Source: Fibrobacterales bacterium Fibro_02
GTDB taxonomy: Bacteria > Fibrobacterota > Fibrobacteria > Fibrobacterales > Fibrobacteraceae
Length of the DNA: 64,000 bases
Direction: 5' to 3'
Assembly: GCA_001603905.1 (NCBI GenBank)
Contig: LVAE01000016.1
Span: 62,001 to 126,000 of the forward strand
Shown here: piece by piece, positions 43,002 through 52,954 of the stretch
Position numbering within the stretch: position 1 is the first letter of the stretch
Layout of the letters: every line of letters begins with the position of its first letter
The notes under the pieces: model-generated
Told to the model about the DNA's origin: nothing
Seen by the model: the letters and a program-made list of their open reading frames with translations, nothing else
The model's database searches: none
Program-made: the position numbers and the translations under genes

Positions 43002-44122
43002 TCGAATATTCTTTACAAGGTCCCGTATCGCAGGAACGTGTCCGCATCCGCGTGATGTCGGCGCTCCGTGAAAACCGATTCCCTCAGGCGGTTCTGATTG
43101 ATGGTCCTGCCGGAATTGGCAAGAAGGCTCTTGCCATGGAAATTGTAAAGGCTCTCCAGTGTACTGACGAAAATATGCGCCCGTGCGGGCACTGCTTCGG
43201 TTGCAAGATGGCAAGCGACAGCGGTGCGACCGGAAACTGGGTTATCCCGCTGGAGGCCGCCGAGGCCCATGCCCGCAGTTCAGACGACGTGTCTGCCGGG
43301 AGCAAGGCGAAAACGGTCGAAGATTTCAAGAAGGGTTACATCGAAGAAATCCAGAAGAACCCTTACCGCGTCGATGTATTCTCGGCAGGTGCGTTTATTT
43401 CGGTGGACCTGATGCGCCTGATGACGTCGGGCTTTGCCTTGAAGGGCGACCGCGTGCGTACGGTGATTGTTGCCGAGGCGGACCGGATGAACGAGGCCGC
43501 TGCCAATGCGTTCCTGAAGACTTTGGAAGAAGTTCCCCCTGACACCTACTTTATTCTCACAACCTCTTCGCGTGAGAAGATGCTGCAGACGATCCGTTCG
43601 CGCTGCCTAGCCTTGCACTTGTTGCCGCTGACGGACAACGAGGTCCGTAGCGAAGTGCTCCGTGTCGCAGGTGAGGATTTCGATGAAGAATCCCTGACCG
43701 ACGATGTCGTCGGCCTTGCGGTAGGTTCGCCGGGCAAAGCGCTGTACTACGCCGAACACGGAAAAAAGTGGTGTAGCCTCGCAGTTGATTTCTTGGTGAA
43801 GTCGCTTCTGACGGATTACGCGGATCTGTTCCTGCAGCTGAAAGAAGTTGCGATAGAAGATCCTTACGAAGCCAACCGTTTCTTGGAAGTTCTCTCGTTC
43901 CTGCTGGCGGACTTGTTGCGATTGACGGCAGGAGCGCCCTTGCGTCTTCCGCAGACAACGGTTAGCGTCGGTATCGAGAAATTCCCGCGTATCGATGCAA
44001 CTGCGCTTGAACTTGCGCTTGTGACCGTGCAGGAAACGATGTCCCGCGTCGAGTCCCGCCGCATTTCTACGATGATGGGCCTGCAGGACCTGTCGCTTAA
44101 GATTTTTGAGGGCTACAAGTAA
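42998..44122 (+). CDS. holB: DNA polymerase III delta' subunit (clamp loader)
   Basis: The product of about 374 residues starts at ATG 42998, overlapping the EnvC-like stop by 4 bp. AAA+ features include the Walker A GPAGIGKK (36-43), a zinc cluster C55, C63-x2-C66-x2-C69, the sensor region EADRMNEAAANAFLKTLEE and the SRC motif (IRSRCLAL). There is an insert between zinc cluster and sensor. Delta' opens and loads the sliding clamp. Its intact P-loop is unlike E. coli delta' and allows an alternative reading as a DnaX-like ATPase, but the length favours delta'. Confidence 0.88.
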   Translation: MIEYSLQGPVSQERVRIRVMSALRENRFPQAVLIDGPAGIGKKALAMEIVKALQCTDENMRPCGHCFGCKMASDSGATGNWVIPLEAAEAHARSSDDVSAGSKAKTVEDFKKGYIEEIQKNPYRVDVFSAGAFISVDLMRLMTSGFALKGDRVRTVIVAEADRMNEAAANAFLKTLEEVPPDTYFILTTSSREKMLQTIRSRCLALHLLPLTDNEVRSEVLRVAGEDFDEESLTDDVVGLAVGSPGKALYYAEHGKKWCSLAVDFLVKSLLTDYADLFLQLKEVAIEDPYEANRFLEVLSFLLADLLRLTAGAPLRLPQTTVSVGIEKFPRIDATALELALVTVQETMSRVESRRISTMMGLQDLSLKIFEGYK

Positions 44123-45897
44123 TGATGCCTGCCGCAGAGGATTCGACGATGTGCAACGAAGAGCTTCTGGCTTCTTCGATGGCGCAGAGTTTGCGCATTC
44201 CTCATGCCGTTGCCCGTTTCTTGGTGGCGCGCGGTGTTCGTACCTTGACCGAAGCGCACCGGATGCTTTGCGGAAATGCCGATGGTGTTCATGATCCGTT
44301 CCTGATGAAGGGCATGGAGGAGGCGGTCGCGTGGCTGCTGGATGTTCGCGAACGGGGCGAAAAAGTATTCGTCTTCGGGGACTACGATCTGGACGGGATG
44401 ACCGCCGTGACGTTAATGACGCGTGCGCTAGCCGAATTGGGAATCGAGTCGGATTGGCGTCTCCCGAATCGCTTTGGTGACGGTTATGGTCTTTCTGTGT
44501 CGGCTGTCGAGGAAATGCATGGCGCTGGTGCGCGGAATGTCATCACGGTCGATACGGGTATTACGGCGAACGCAGAAATTGCCCTGGCGAAAAAGCTTGG
44601 TATGTCGGTGCTGGTCATTGACCACCATCAGCCCTCGGGCGAAGGACTTCCCGAATGCGATGTCCTGCTGGACCCGCATCAGGAAGGTGATACTTATCCG
44701 AATCCGGAACTTTGCGGAGTCGGAGTTTCGTATAAATTCATTTGTGCCCTGTATTCTAGGCTCGGCATGCCTGAACCTAAAAAGTTCCTGGACCTGGTGG
44801 CATTAGGAACGCTTGCCGATTTGGTCCAGATGACGCCAGAGAACCGTTCTTTTACCAAGGCGGGGCTTAAGTCAATTGAGGGAAGCTGCTGGCCCGGTTT
44901 GCAGGAAATGTACGGCGACCTCATGAAACGCCACGGAAGTGTGGGCGGTATCGATGTCATGTACAAGTTCGCGCCGCTCCTGAATGCGCCTGGCCGAATG
45001 GAACGCCCCGACCCTGCGCTGAAGTTGCTGCTGAGCCCGAACATGGCTGCCGCCAATGCGCTTATGGCGGAACTCAAGGAATGGAACAGCAAGCGCAAGC
45101 AGAAGGAAGCCGAAATCACCGATATGGCGCTGGAACAGGTGAAGGCGAAGTATGGCGATAAGCTTCCGACGGTTCTTGTGGTTGCAGGAAACAACTGGCA
45201 TGTCGGCGTTATCGGGATTGTTGCGGCAAAGCTTGCGCAGGAATACCACCGTCCGACGGCGGTGCTTTCGATTACCGACGGCATGGCCCATGCGAGTGCG
45301 CGTGCGGTACCCGGTTTCAACTGGCACAAGGCCCTTTTTGAATCCAGGGATCTTTTTGACCGCTGGGGCGGCCATGCGAATGCGGCGGGTTTCTCTCTTC
45401 CGTCCGACAAGATTGACGAACTTCGTGAACGCCTGGAACAGTCCGCCAAGGTTCAGAACTATACGGGCGCTGTCGAGGAATTGCCTGCGGGCGCCTATCC
45501 GTATGACATCAGGATTTCGTTGAACGAACTGGTGGTCGAGGCTGAGCAGTATATGTCTCCCGATGGTTCGACGTGTCCGGGCGGCAAGAAACTGATTTCT
45601 ATTCTGGATTTCTTTGACCTGCTGGAACCGTTCAGCGGAAATTTCCCGTACCCCATTTTCCGTGCCGATAACATCAAGGTGCATCGTCTGCGAGAACTTC
45701 GTGGCGGGCATCTGCAGATGGATATCTCGCAGGCGGGAAGTCGCGTGTTTCCGGCGATTGCTTTTGGTCTTCGCAAGAGCAAGGCGCTTCTCCATGGCGA
45801 CAAGCCGGTATCTGTCATCTTTGAACCGACCTGGAACTATTTCAACGATCGGAAGTCCATGCAGCTTTGCATCAAGGCGATCGAACCGTGTGATTGA
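44122..45897 (+). CDS. recJ: Single-stranded-DNA-specific exonuclease RecJ
   Basis: The 591-residue protein has the DHH phosphoesterase motifs: VFGDYDLDGM (85-93), VDTGI, VIDHHQPSGE with DHH at 167-169, and VALGTLADLV. The DHHA1 block is RWGGHANAAGFSL. The oligonucleotide-binding C-domain follows to the end. RecJ degrades 5' single strands in recombination and repair. TAATG links holB stop and recJ start. Confidence 0.95.
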   Translation: MMPAAEDSTMCNEELLASSMAQSLRIPHAVARFLVARGVRTLTEAHRMLCGNADGVHDPFLMKGMEEAVAWLLDVRERGEKVFVFGDYDLDGMTAVTLMTRALAELGIESDWRLPNRFGDGYGLSVSAVEEMHGAGARNVITVDTGITANAEIALAKKLGMSVLVIDHHQPSGEGLPECDVLLDPHQEGDTYPNPELCGVGVSYKFICALYSRLGMPEPKKFLDLVALGTLADLVQMTPENRSFTKAGLKSIEGSCWPGLQEMYGDLMKRHGSVGGIDVMYKFAPLLNAPGRMERPDPALKLLLSPNMAAANALMAELKEWNSKRKQKEAEITDMALEQVKAKYGDKLPTVLVVAGNNWHVGVIGIVAAKLAQEYHRPTAVLSITDGMAHASARAVPGFNWHKALFESRDLFDRWGGHANAAGFSLPSDKIDELRERLEQSAKVQNYTGAVEELPAGAYPYDIRISLNELVVEAEQYMSPDGSTCPGGKKLISILDFFDLLEPFSGNFPYPIFRADNIKVHRLRELRGGHLQMDISQAGSRVFPAIAFGLRKSKALLHGDKPVSVIFEPTWNYFNDRKSMQLCIKAIEPCD

Positions 45898-45906
45898 CGG
45901 TAATTT

Positions 45907-46434
45907 ATGCAGGTGCGCGATTTACCCATCTTTTTTCTGGTGTTGGTCTTTGCGGGCCTCTTGCTCGGCGTATACTACATAAAGCCCTATAAGCCGGTCG
46001 TTTCGATTGTTCCTGTCGCCGAAGAGGAGCCGCAGTGGCATGCGTTCACGGGCCGCGTGGTGATGCCGTCGCTCGACGACATGTACGTGCTGGGCAATTC
46101 TGCGGACCGCAATCTATTGCAGTTTGAACAGTTCCTGCAGGGGCGTGCTGCGGGGCTGCACTTTGCGGCTGCGGATTATTTCAAGAAACACAACTGTGCT
46201 GCGGCCCATGGAGAGAACATCCCGGACGTGGTGCTTGGCTTGAAGCTGACTCTTGATTCTCTCGGAATGTTTGAACCGGAAATTCTTTTCAGCAATATCG
46301 CCGATGAAAATTTTAAAGGTCTGGTGCTTTCGCAAATCCAGACCTATTGGCGTTACCCGCGTAGCGAGCAGGGTAGTTTAGAAGTTTGGGTTCCCGTCGT
46401 TTGGAAATCGTGCTACAGGCACAACTCCAACTAG
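45907..46434 (+). CDS. Membrane-anchored protein, TonB-like C-terminal strand
   Basis: The 175-residue protein has an N-terminal membrane helix (FFLVLVFAGLLLGVYYI) and a periplasmic part. The end, VLSQIQTYWRYPRSEQGSLEV, resembles TonB/AgmX C-terminal segments (I..YWRYP...G.V), an inference only. It lies 9 bp after recJ and is probably cotranscribed. Its stop overlaps the end of a minus-strand gene by 4 bp. Confidence 0.65.
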   Translation: MQVRDLPIFFLVLVFAGLLLGVYYIKPYKPVVSIVPVAEEEPQWHAFTGRVVMPSLDDMYVLGNSADRNLLQFEQFLQGRAAGLHFAAADYFKKHNCAAAHGENIPDVVLGLKLTLDSLGMFEPEILFSNIADENFKGLVLSQIQTYWRYPRSEQGSLEVWVPVVWKSCYRHNSN

Positions 46435-46859
46435 TTGCCCTTTAAGATGGCCAGCAGCTGTTCGGTGCGCTTCTCGATCAGGATGAAGGCTTCGAACATA
46501 CGGGCTTCGCGCCACTTGACCAGGTACTTGGCCTTCCATTCTTCGGCCACTTCTTCGGGGTCTTCGTGGTGTGACTCGTTACGGTACCATTCTTCCTTTT
46601 TGATTTCCTTGATCATGTCGCCCATTTCGGCGGCCGGCTGCAACGAACCCTTGCAGAGCAGAAGGGCGCGCAGGTTGTCAAGCAGAATCTCGTCGGTCGG
46701 GTTTTCGGAATCGTCGCGGGCGCAGTCCCAGATTTCGCCACGGTGGCGTTCCGTCCAGCCCATCAGGTGTTTCTCGGTCCTGGCGAGTTCACCCTTGGCG
46801 AGCTTTTCTTCGACGGCTTCGCGCGGGTAGTAGATGCTGTTCGGGTAGAATTCAATCAT
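46431..46859 (-). CDS. Conserved-looking hypothetical protein
   Basis: The 142-residue soluble protein is rich in Glu, Lys and Trp, with helical segments (AVEEKLAKGELARTEKHLMGW; AEEWKAKYLVKWREARMFEAF). No signal peptide, membrane span or known motif is visible. Upstream on the same strand is tRNA-Leu, 25 bp away. Convergent overlap with the gene at 45907 supports real 3' ends. Function unknown. Confidence 0.65.
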   Translation of the reverse strand: MIEFYPNSIYYPREAVEEKLAKGELARTEKHLMGWTERHRGEIWDCARDDSENPTDEILLDNLRALLLCKGSLQPAAEMGDMIKEIKKEEWYRNESHHEDPEEVAEEWKAKYLVKWREARMFEAFILIEKRTEQLLAILKGN

Positions 46860-46884
46860 AAGGGGCTCCCTGGTTTGCCGTTAA

Positions 46885-46967
<83 letters not shown>

Positions 46968-47144
46968 TCGGGCGTGGCCTAAATATAGAAAAAAGTATGC
47001 GGTGGGAGAATGCGCAAAAACTTGTTTTTGCATTTTCTTCCCGCAGCCACGGACGCCGTAGGCGTCAAATTTTGATAGGCGGTTGGAAGTAGATAGTGAT
47101 TAATGGTGGTTGTTTGTTGTTTGGCTTTTTCTAAATTACAGATT

Positions 47145-47669
47145 ATGAAATACATTGCTTTTTTCGTTGCCTTGTTCCTTACCGCGCCCCTTTTCGCCTA
47201 CGATGGCGATATGGACACTTACCACGAATTCAAGGAAGACCTTTCGCTTGCCCGTGACGGCTACATCGCATGCCTCAACATGGCGATGGAATCGGCCAAC
47301 GAAAGCACCGAAGGTTCACTGGAAGGCTGGTTCAGTCTCCGCGACAAGGGCGGTGCCCGCTCCTGGATGCAGCTCGATTTCGAGGCTCCGGATCTCAAGT
47401 TCCTCAAGATGGAAGAAATTCCCTACGGGTTCAAACTCAAGGGCTCGCATGGCGCCTACAAGATCGATGCCGAAATCCGTGTGGTCACCCGCGATACCGA
47501 CATCTTTTACGATGTCAAGTACAACAAGGCAAGCAACGCTGCCGGCAAGGAAATCTTCGGCGAAGTCTTCCGCAACGACCGCGTCGTGTTCTACGACGAA
47601 GGCTCGCCCTGCAAGCGCAAGTCCGTCACCTGTATCAACGAGTACGCCCGCGGTACCATGGGGAAATAA
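47145..47669 (+). CDS. Small secreted protein
   Basis: The 174-residue protein starts at ATG 47145 with a signal peptide (KYIAFFVALFLTAPLFA). The mature part is charged, with beta-like segments (SWMQLDFEAPDLKFLKMEE; AYKIDAEIRVVTRDTDIFYD) and a C-terminal pair of Cys (GSPCKRKSVTCIN). No family recognised. It is followed by a strong terminator. Confidence 0.7.
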   Translation: MKYIAFFVALFLTAPLFAYDGDMDTYHEFKEDLSLARDGYIACLNMAMESANESTEGSLEGWFSLRDKGGARSWMQLDFEAPDLKFLKMEEIPYGFKLKGSHGAYKIDAEIRVVTRDTDIFYDVKYNKASNAAGKEIFGEVFRNDRVVFYDEGSPCKRKSVTCINEYARGTMGK

Positions 47670-47699
47670 AAAAAGGAACCCTTGCGGGTTCCCTTTTTA
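47668..47699 (+). terminator. Rho-independent terminator
   Basis: AAAAGGAACCC pairs with GGGTTCCCTTTTT around TTGC; A and T flanks make it usable in both directions, so it may also end gpmI. Confidence 0.9.
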
Positions 47700-47729
47700 A
47701 TGGTTTCGCGGCGCTTGTCCGCAAGCTCA

Positions 47730-49364
47730 TTACTTGATGATGAGCATGGAATCGTCCCAGGCTTCGTGTTTCTCGAGGCCGAGGAGGTTCGCGGTCGTTG
47801 CAGCGATGTTCGACAGACCCCAGTCGCCTTCCTTGAGGGAAAGCTTGCCGCCCGTTACGTTATCGTAAAGGATGCAAGGAACCTTGTTCAAGGTGTGGCT
47901 CGTCTTGGCCTTGAAGGTACCGTCCTTGTTGACCTTCGGCATGCCGGTCTTCTTGTCGATTTCGTACATTTCGTCGGCGTTACCGTGGTCAGCCGTGATG
48001 ATAGCAACACCACCGAGGGCGTCGATCACCGGGAGCAAGCGGGCGAGGCCGATATCCACCGCTTCGATAGCCATCGTAGCAGCGCGGAAGCTACCCGTGT
48101 GGCCCACCATGTCGCCGTTCGGGAAGTTGCAGCGGAGCGTCTGGTACTTGCCGCTCTTCAAAGCTTCGATCATGGCGTCGGTGATTTCGGCAGCCTTCAT
48201 CCACGGGCGCTGTTCGAACGGAACAACGTCAGATTCGATTTCCAGGTAGGTTTCGCCGTCGAACTTGCTGGAACGGTTACCATTCCAGAAGTAGGTCACG
48301 TGGCCGTACTTCTGCGTTTCGGAGCAGGCGAACTGCTTGACGCCCGTTTCGGAAAGCCATTCGCCGCTGGTTTCCTTGATTGCCGGAGGCGGAACGAGGA
48401 AGCGGTTCGGGAGCTTGAGGTCGCCATCGTACTGGAGCATGCCTGCGTAGCACACATGCGGGAAGCGCTTGCGGTCAAATTCGCTGAAGGATTCTTCTTC
48501 GAAGGCGCGGGTGATTTCGATGGCGCGGTCGCCACGGAAGTTGAAGAACACCACGGAGTCGCCGTCGTTGATGGTACCGACCGGCTGGCCGTCCTTTGCA
48601 ATCACGAACGGCGGGAGGTCCTGGTCAATAGCCTTGGTTTCGCCGCGGAGGGTTTCGATAGCCTGCGTAGCGTTGTCGAAGTAGCGGCCTTCGCCGAGCA
48701 CGTGGGTCTTCCAGCCGAGTTCCACCATCTTCCAGTTAGCGTTGTAACGGTCCATGGTAATCTGCATACGGCCACCGCCGCTAGCAATGCAAACGTCGAA
48801 TTCCGGGCTGCGGAGTTCGTCGAGGAACTTTTCGAACGGGCCCACATAATCGAGAGCGGAAGTTTCCGGCACGTCACGACCGTCGAGGAGGATGTGCACG
48901 CGAACCTTCTTGAGGCCTTCCTTCTTGGCCTGGGCAACCATGGCCTTGAGGTGGCTGATGTTGGAGTGAACGTTACCGTCGCTGAAGAGACCGATGAAGT
49001 GGAGGACGGTGTTCTTTTCGCGGGCGTTGCCGGCGATTTCCTTCCAGGCGTCGCGGCCGAAGATGTCGCCGGAGACGATTGCGTCCTGCACGAGGGCGGC
49101 ACCCTGGTTGTACACCTGGCCGGCACCGATAGCGTTGTGGCCCACTTCGGAGTTACCCATGTCTTCGTTGGTCGGCATACCCACGGCGCGGCCGTGAGCC
49201 TTCAAAAGAACGTTCGGGTACATCTTGAAGAGGTTGTCGAGAGTCGGGGTGCGGGCAGCCTTGATGGCGTTGCCTTCGACCTTATCGGTGATACCAAAAC
49301 CATCCATCACGATGGTTACGACCGGGCCCTTGATGCCGGGGAAATTGGAAAGCTTCTTGAGCAT
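47730..49364 (-). CDS. gpmI: 2,3-bisphosphoglycerate-independent phosphoglycerate mutase
   Basis: The 544-residue enzyme has the alkaline-phosphatase-fold landmarks: DGFGI (Asp21, metal), catalytic Ser72 in MGNSEVGH, DGRDVPE, FNFRGDRA, CNFPNGDMVGHTG and ITADHGNADEM. It converts 3-phosphoglycerate to 2-phosphoglycerate in glycolysis, with Mn2+. Length fits the family. Monocistronic. Confidence 0.97.
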   Translation of the reverse strand: MLKKLSNFPGIKGPVVTIVMDGFGITDKVEGNAIKAARTPTLDNLFKMYPNVLLKAHGRAVGMPTNEDMGNSEVGHNAIGAGQVYNQGAALVQDAIVSGDIFGRDAWKEIAGNAREKNTVLHFIGLFSDGNVHSNISHLKAMVAQAKKEGLKKVRVHILLDGRDVPETSALDYVGPFEKFLDELRSPEFDVCIASGGGRMQITMDRYNANWKMVELGWKTHVLGEGRYFDNATQAIETLRGETKAIDQDLPPFVIAKDGQPVGTINDGDSVVFFNFRGDRAIEITRAFEEESFSEFDRKRFPHVCYAGMLQYDGDLKLPNRFLVPPPAIKETSGEWLSETGVKQFACSETQKYGHVTYFWNGNRSSKFDGETYLEIESDVVPFEQRPWMKAAEITDAMIEALKSGKYQTLRCNFPNGDMVGHTGSFRAATMAIEAVDIGLARLLPVIDALGGVAIITADHGNADEMYEIDKKTGMPKVNKDGTFKAKTSHTLNKVPCILYDNVTGGKLSLKEGDWGLSNIAATTANLLGLEKHEAWDDSMLIIK

Positions 49365-49524
49365 GGTTTACTCCATTTAAAATGTTTACGCGGCAAATTT
49401 AGAAACTTTTGCGTAAGGCGAGTGAAACGGGACTGTTTACAGGCCCACTTCTGAGCCTAGCAAAAGACACTCGAAGAGTGTCAAAGGCGAGCGCAGCGGC
49501 AAAAGTGTGCAAGGTGAGAAAGCG

Positions 49525-49553
49525 CAAAAAAACTCCCCGTATGTACGGGGAGC
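49525..49553 (-). terminator. Rho-independent terminator
   Basis: On the minus strand CTCCCCGT pairs with ACGGGGAG around ACAT and is followed by TTTTTTT. It ends the lipoprotein gene at 49578. Confidence 0.9.
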
Positions 49554-49577
49554 CTTGAAAAGCCTAGAAGCTAGTGT

Positions 49578-50597
49578 TTACTGGGCTCTGTAGATCTTGA
49601 CCTTGAAGGTGTAGTAGTCGTTCTTGTCGGGGAAACCGCTGTCGTAAACGGCGAACGGATAGAACCCTGCTCCGGTCGCTGGGTTGTAGGCGGCGGTTTT
49701 TGCGACATAGGATAAGCCATCACCGTTTCCAATCAAAGACGGGAGGCTCGTCTTTTCGATGGTGCTCGTCCTGAAGTCGCTCAGGTAGGCGGGACGGTTG
49801 TTGACAACTTCGGGCCAGGAACCGTCACCATAATCTTCATTGGTGATGTTGACGAACGTGATACCTGCGCCAGCGTTGGCGGTGACGTCGGGTTCGCCAT
49901 CGGTGCGAGACTTCACGAAGACGATGTTTGCGGTAGCGGCCGGGACAACGGTGCAGGTTGCGAGGTCGATGCCCTGTTCACCATTCGAAGTAAGAGTTAG
50001 TTCTTCGCAGGGGGTCATGATGATTTCATTCAGGCCCGGGTCAGCGGAGGCGGAAGAGGCCGGTTCCACGTTCTTGCAGAGAATTTCAGTCTTGGCGTCT
50101 GCATCAAAATCAATTACGTCGGTTCTGGAGTAATCCTTGGCGCCGTCGTTTGCGGTTACCGTAACGACCAGGCTGTAGTCATCGCAGGTAAAGATAGGAT
50201 CTTTCAGGTTGATTTTCACGAAAGCAGACATCATCGAATTGAGGTCAATTTCGTTTGCTGTCGGGACGACTGCTTCGTTGTAAATAACCTGATACTGGAC
50301 CTCCTGCTGGGCGGAGTTCATGACTTGGAACTTAATCGCGGTAAACAGCAGGTTCGAAGAGTTTTCGTTGGTTTCGTCCGTGCGGTCCAGACCATAGATA
50401 CCCTTGAAGCGGAGTGTGTCGCCAGACACTCTGGAAACGAGACCGTTGGCAGAAATGTTGGGTGCGTTGTTATCCGGAATAACAATCTTGCCGTTGTCCT
50501 TGTTAGAGGCGTTCGTGCTGCTGTCGTCACCGCAGGCAATGAGACCGAAAGCGCCCATGGCGATGGCGGAACCCAGGAAAATTTTCTTAAAGTCCAT
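49578..50597 (-). CDS. Lipoprotein of unknown function
   Basis: The 339-residue protein has a lipoprotein signal with lipobox LIAC (Cys at about 22), followed by GDDSSTNASN. The rest is beta-rich (FKGIYGLDRTDETNENSS; AIKFQVMNSAQQEVQYQVIYN) with several Cys pairs (FTCDDYS, EILCKN, MTPCEE, ATCTVV). No family recognised; the spread of Cys and beta strands fits an extracellular domain. Upstream region is AT-rich. Confidence 0.75.
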   Translation of the reverse strand: MDFKKIFLGSAIAMGAFGLIACGDDSSTNASNKDNGKIVIPDNNAPNISANGLVSRVSGDTLRFKGIYGLDRTDETNENSSNLLFTAIKFQVMNSAQQEVQYQVIYNEAVVPTANEIDLNSMMSAFVKINLKDPIFTCDDYSLVVTVTANDGAKDYSRTDVIDFDADAKTEILCKNVEPASSASADPGLNEIIMTPCEELTLTSNGEQGIDLATCTVVPAATANIVFVKSRTDGEPDVTANAGAGITFVNITNEDYGDGSWPEVVNNRPAYLSDFRTSTIEKTSLPSLIGNGDGLSYVAKTAAYNPATGAGFYPFAVYDSGFPDKNDYYTFKVKIYRAQ

Positions 50598-50738
50598 GAT
50601 TTTTCCTCATAAAATGTTTTATGCCCTTGAAAATAAACAAAAAAGGGCGAAAATGCAAACAAAAATGTGTAAATTTTGGCAAAAATAAGCAAATTTGGGC
50701 GTTTTTCGCAAATTTTTGAGCTATAACACACCTTTTTG

Positions 50739-52925
50739 CTATTTCATGCCGCGGATAATGTCGCGGAGTCGGGCCGCTTCCTCGAAGTCGAGTCGTGCGG
50801 CAGCTTCCTTCATCTGACGTTCCAGGTCTTCTATGTTTTGCTGGCTGGATGCGGACTTGTCATGCCGCACTTGTTGCGGCATCACCATTCCCTTTCTGGA
50901 GTTTTTCTTCTTTGTCTTGCTTGAAGGCTGTAGCGGTTCCATCGGGCGGATGCCGTTGCCGTCGTCTTCCCAGTCCTCGTCGACGGAATCGTCTCCGATA
51001 TCGCCGAGCGGGTCGTTGATTCTCAAGTCGTCTTCCAACTTGCGGGTCACGGACTTCGGCGTGATGCCGTGTTCCTTGTTGAATTCTTCCTGCACGGCCC
51101 TGCGGCGGGCGGTTTCGGTAATGGCCTTGTCGAGGCTGTCGGTCATGTTGTCGGCGAACAAAAGTACGGTGCCGTTCACGTTACGGCTCGCACGTCCCAT
51201 CGTCTGAATCAGGCTGCGGTAATTGCGCAGGAATCCTTCCTTGTCGGCATCGAGAATCGCGACCATGCTCACTTCGGGCAGGTCGAGTCCTTCGCGCAGC
51301 AGGTTGATGCCCACGAGTACGTCGAATTCTCCGGTGCGGAGTCCGCGAATCAGTTCGTGGCGCTCCAGCGTCTTGATGTCGCTGTGCAAGTAGCGCGCGC
51401 GGATGCCCGCTTCCACAAAGAAGTCGGTGAGGTCCTGCGCCATCTTCTTGGTGAGCGTCGTGACGAGCACGCGGTCGCCGTTCTTGACGACTTCCTCGAT
51501 ACGGTATAGGAGCACGTCCATCTGTCCCTTGATGGGGAACATCTCGATTTTCGGGTCCAGAAGTCCGGTCGGCCTGTTAATTTGTTCGGTAACGACGCCG
51601 CCTGTCTTGGTGAGCTCGTAATCACCGGGGGTGGCGCTCACGAAAAGCACCTGCTTCGGGTACATGTACTCGAATTCGGCAAAATTCATCGGGCGGTTGT
51701 CGAGCGCGCAGGGGAGACGGAACCCGTACTGTACCAGCGTCGTCTTGCGGCTCTTATCGCCTTCGGCCATGCCGCCCACCTGCGGGATGCTCACGTGGGA
51801 TTCGTCCACCATCAAGAGCCAGTCGTCGCCGAAGTAGTCAATGAGCGTAAACGGGCGCGTACCCGGGGCGCGGTTCTCGATAATGCGGGAGTAGTTCTCG
51901 ATGCCGCTGCACATGCCCGTTTCTCGGATCATTTCCATGTCATAGCGGGTGCGGCTGCTGAGTCGGGCCGATTCCAGCACCTTGCCTTCCTTGTCGAGTT
52001 CCGCGAGGCGTTCGGTCAGTTCCATCTGCATGCGCTGCAAAATTCCTGCGCGGCCTTCTTCCTTGGTCACAAAGTGCTTCGCCGGAGCGATGGTCATCTC
52101 GTCCATTTCCTGAGTGACTTCGCCGGTAATGATGTTGAAGCGAACGAGCCTGTCCACTTCATCGCCGAAAAGTTCGATGCGGAGTCCTTCTTCGTCGTAA
52201 CTCGGGTGGATTTCGATGACGTCGCCGTGTACGCGGAAAGAACCGCGTTCCAGACTGAAATCGTTTCGCGTATATTGAATTCGCACGAGGTCGTGCAGAA
52301 TCTTGTCGCGGTCGTAAACGTCGCCTCGTCTGATTCGCACCATCAGGTCAAAATATTCGCTGGGGCTTCCTAAACCGTAAATGCAGCTCACGGAAGCGAC
52401 GATAATCACGTCGCGGCGCGTCAAAAGATTCGCGGTGGCACGCAGGCGGAGCTTATCAATTTCATCGTTGATGCTTGCATCTTTTTCGATGAACGTGTCC
52501 GTGTGCGGAATGTAGGCTTCGGGCTGGAAGTAGTCGTAATAGCTGACGAAGTATTCCACCGCGTTGTGCGGGAAGAAAGCCTTGAATTCCTGGTAGAGCT
52601 GCGCCGCGAGCGTCTTGTTGTGCGTCAAGATCAGCGTCGGTTTGCCCACGTTCTTGATGACGTTTGCCATCGTGAAAGTCTTGCCGGAACCGGTGACACC
52701 GAGGAGCGTCTGGAACTGTTCGCCGTTCTTGAAGCCGTTTGTCAATTCTTCGATGGCTTTCGGCTGGTCGCCCGCCGCCCCGTAAGGGCTCACGAGTTCG
52801 AAGTTCGCACGCGTCGGCGACTGGAACTGCTTCAAGTGCCCCGGCAAACTCTGCTCGGGCGGTAGCGGTTTCGCTATCGGTTTTGCATACGGGTCGGGTG
52901 TAATTGTCTTGCGTGCGCGTGCCAT
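50739..52925 (-). CDS. uvrB: Excinuclease ABC subunit B (UvrB)
   Basis: The 728-residue helicase has the Walker A GVTGSGKT (76-83), the beta-hairpin region [13 protein letters not shown], Walker B-type [49 protein letters not shown] and a C-terminal UVR motif ([22 protein letters not shown]). It verifies damage in nucleotide excision repair. About 20 N-terminal residues extend beyond the usual start, and a linker with acidic and KK-rich residues precedes UVR. Confidence 0.97.
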   Translation of the reverse strand: MARARKTITPDPYAKPIAKPLPPEQSLPGHLKQFQSPTRANFELVSPYGAAGDQPKAIEELTNGFKNGEQFQTLLGVTGSGKTFTMANVIKNVGKPTLILTHNKTLAAQLYQEFKAFFPHNAVEYFVSYYDYFQPEAYIPHTDTFIEKDASINDEIDKLRLRATANLLTRRDVIIVASVSCIYGLGSPSEYFDLMVRIRRGDVYDRDKILHDLVRIQYTRNDFSLERGSFRVHGDVIEIHPSYDEEGLRIELFGDEVDRLVRFNIITGEVTQEMDEMTIAPAKHFVTKEEGRAGILQRMQMELTERLAELDKEGKVLESARLSSRTRYDMEMIRETGMCSGIENYSRIIENRAPGTRPFTLIDYFGDDWLLMVDESHVSIPQVGGMAEGDKSRKTTLVQYGFRLPCALDNRPMNFAEFEYMYPKQVLFVSATPGDYELTKTGGVVTEQINRPTGLLDPKIEMFPIKGQMDVLLYRIEEVVKNGDRVLVTTLTKKMAQDLTDFFVEAGIRARYLHSDIKTLERHELIRGLRTGEFDVLVGINLLREGLDLPEVSMVAILDADKEGFLRNYRSLIQTMGRASRNVNGTVLLFADNMTDSLDKAITETARRRAVQEEFNKEHGITPKSVTRKLEDDLRINDPLGDIGDDSVDEDWEDDGNGIRPMEPLQPSSKTKKKNSRKGMVMPQQVRHDKSASSQQNIEDLERQMKEAAARLDFEEAARLRDIIRGMK

Positions 52926-52932
52926 TCGCTGC

Positions 52933-52954
52933 TGTCATACCCGCGAAGGCGGGC
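52933..52954 (-). repeat. Partial intergenic palindrome (GTCAT-CCCGCGAAGGCGGG type)
   Basis: It is a single arm of the family seen at 15613, with the CCCGC..GCGGG stem, directly after the GGDEF stop codon and before uvrB. Confidence 0.55.

Noticed and set aside
47682..49454. A 590-codon frame opposite gpmI
   Set aside because: gpmI is certain from its catalytic motifs; the opposite frame is low-information and starts inside a terminator.
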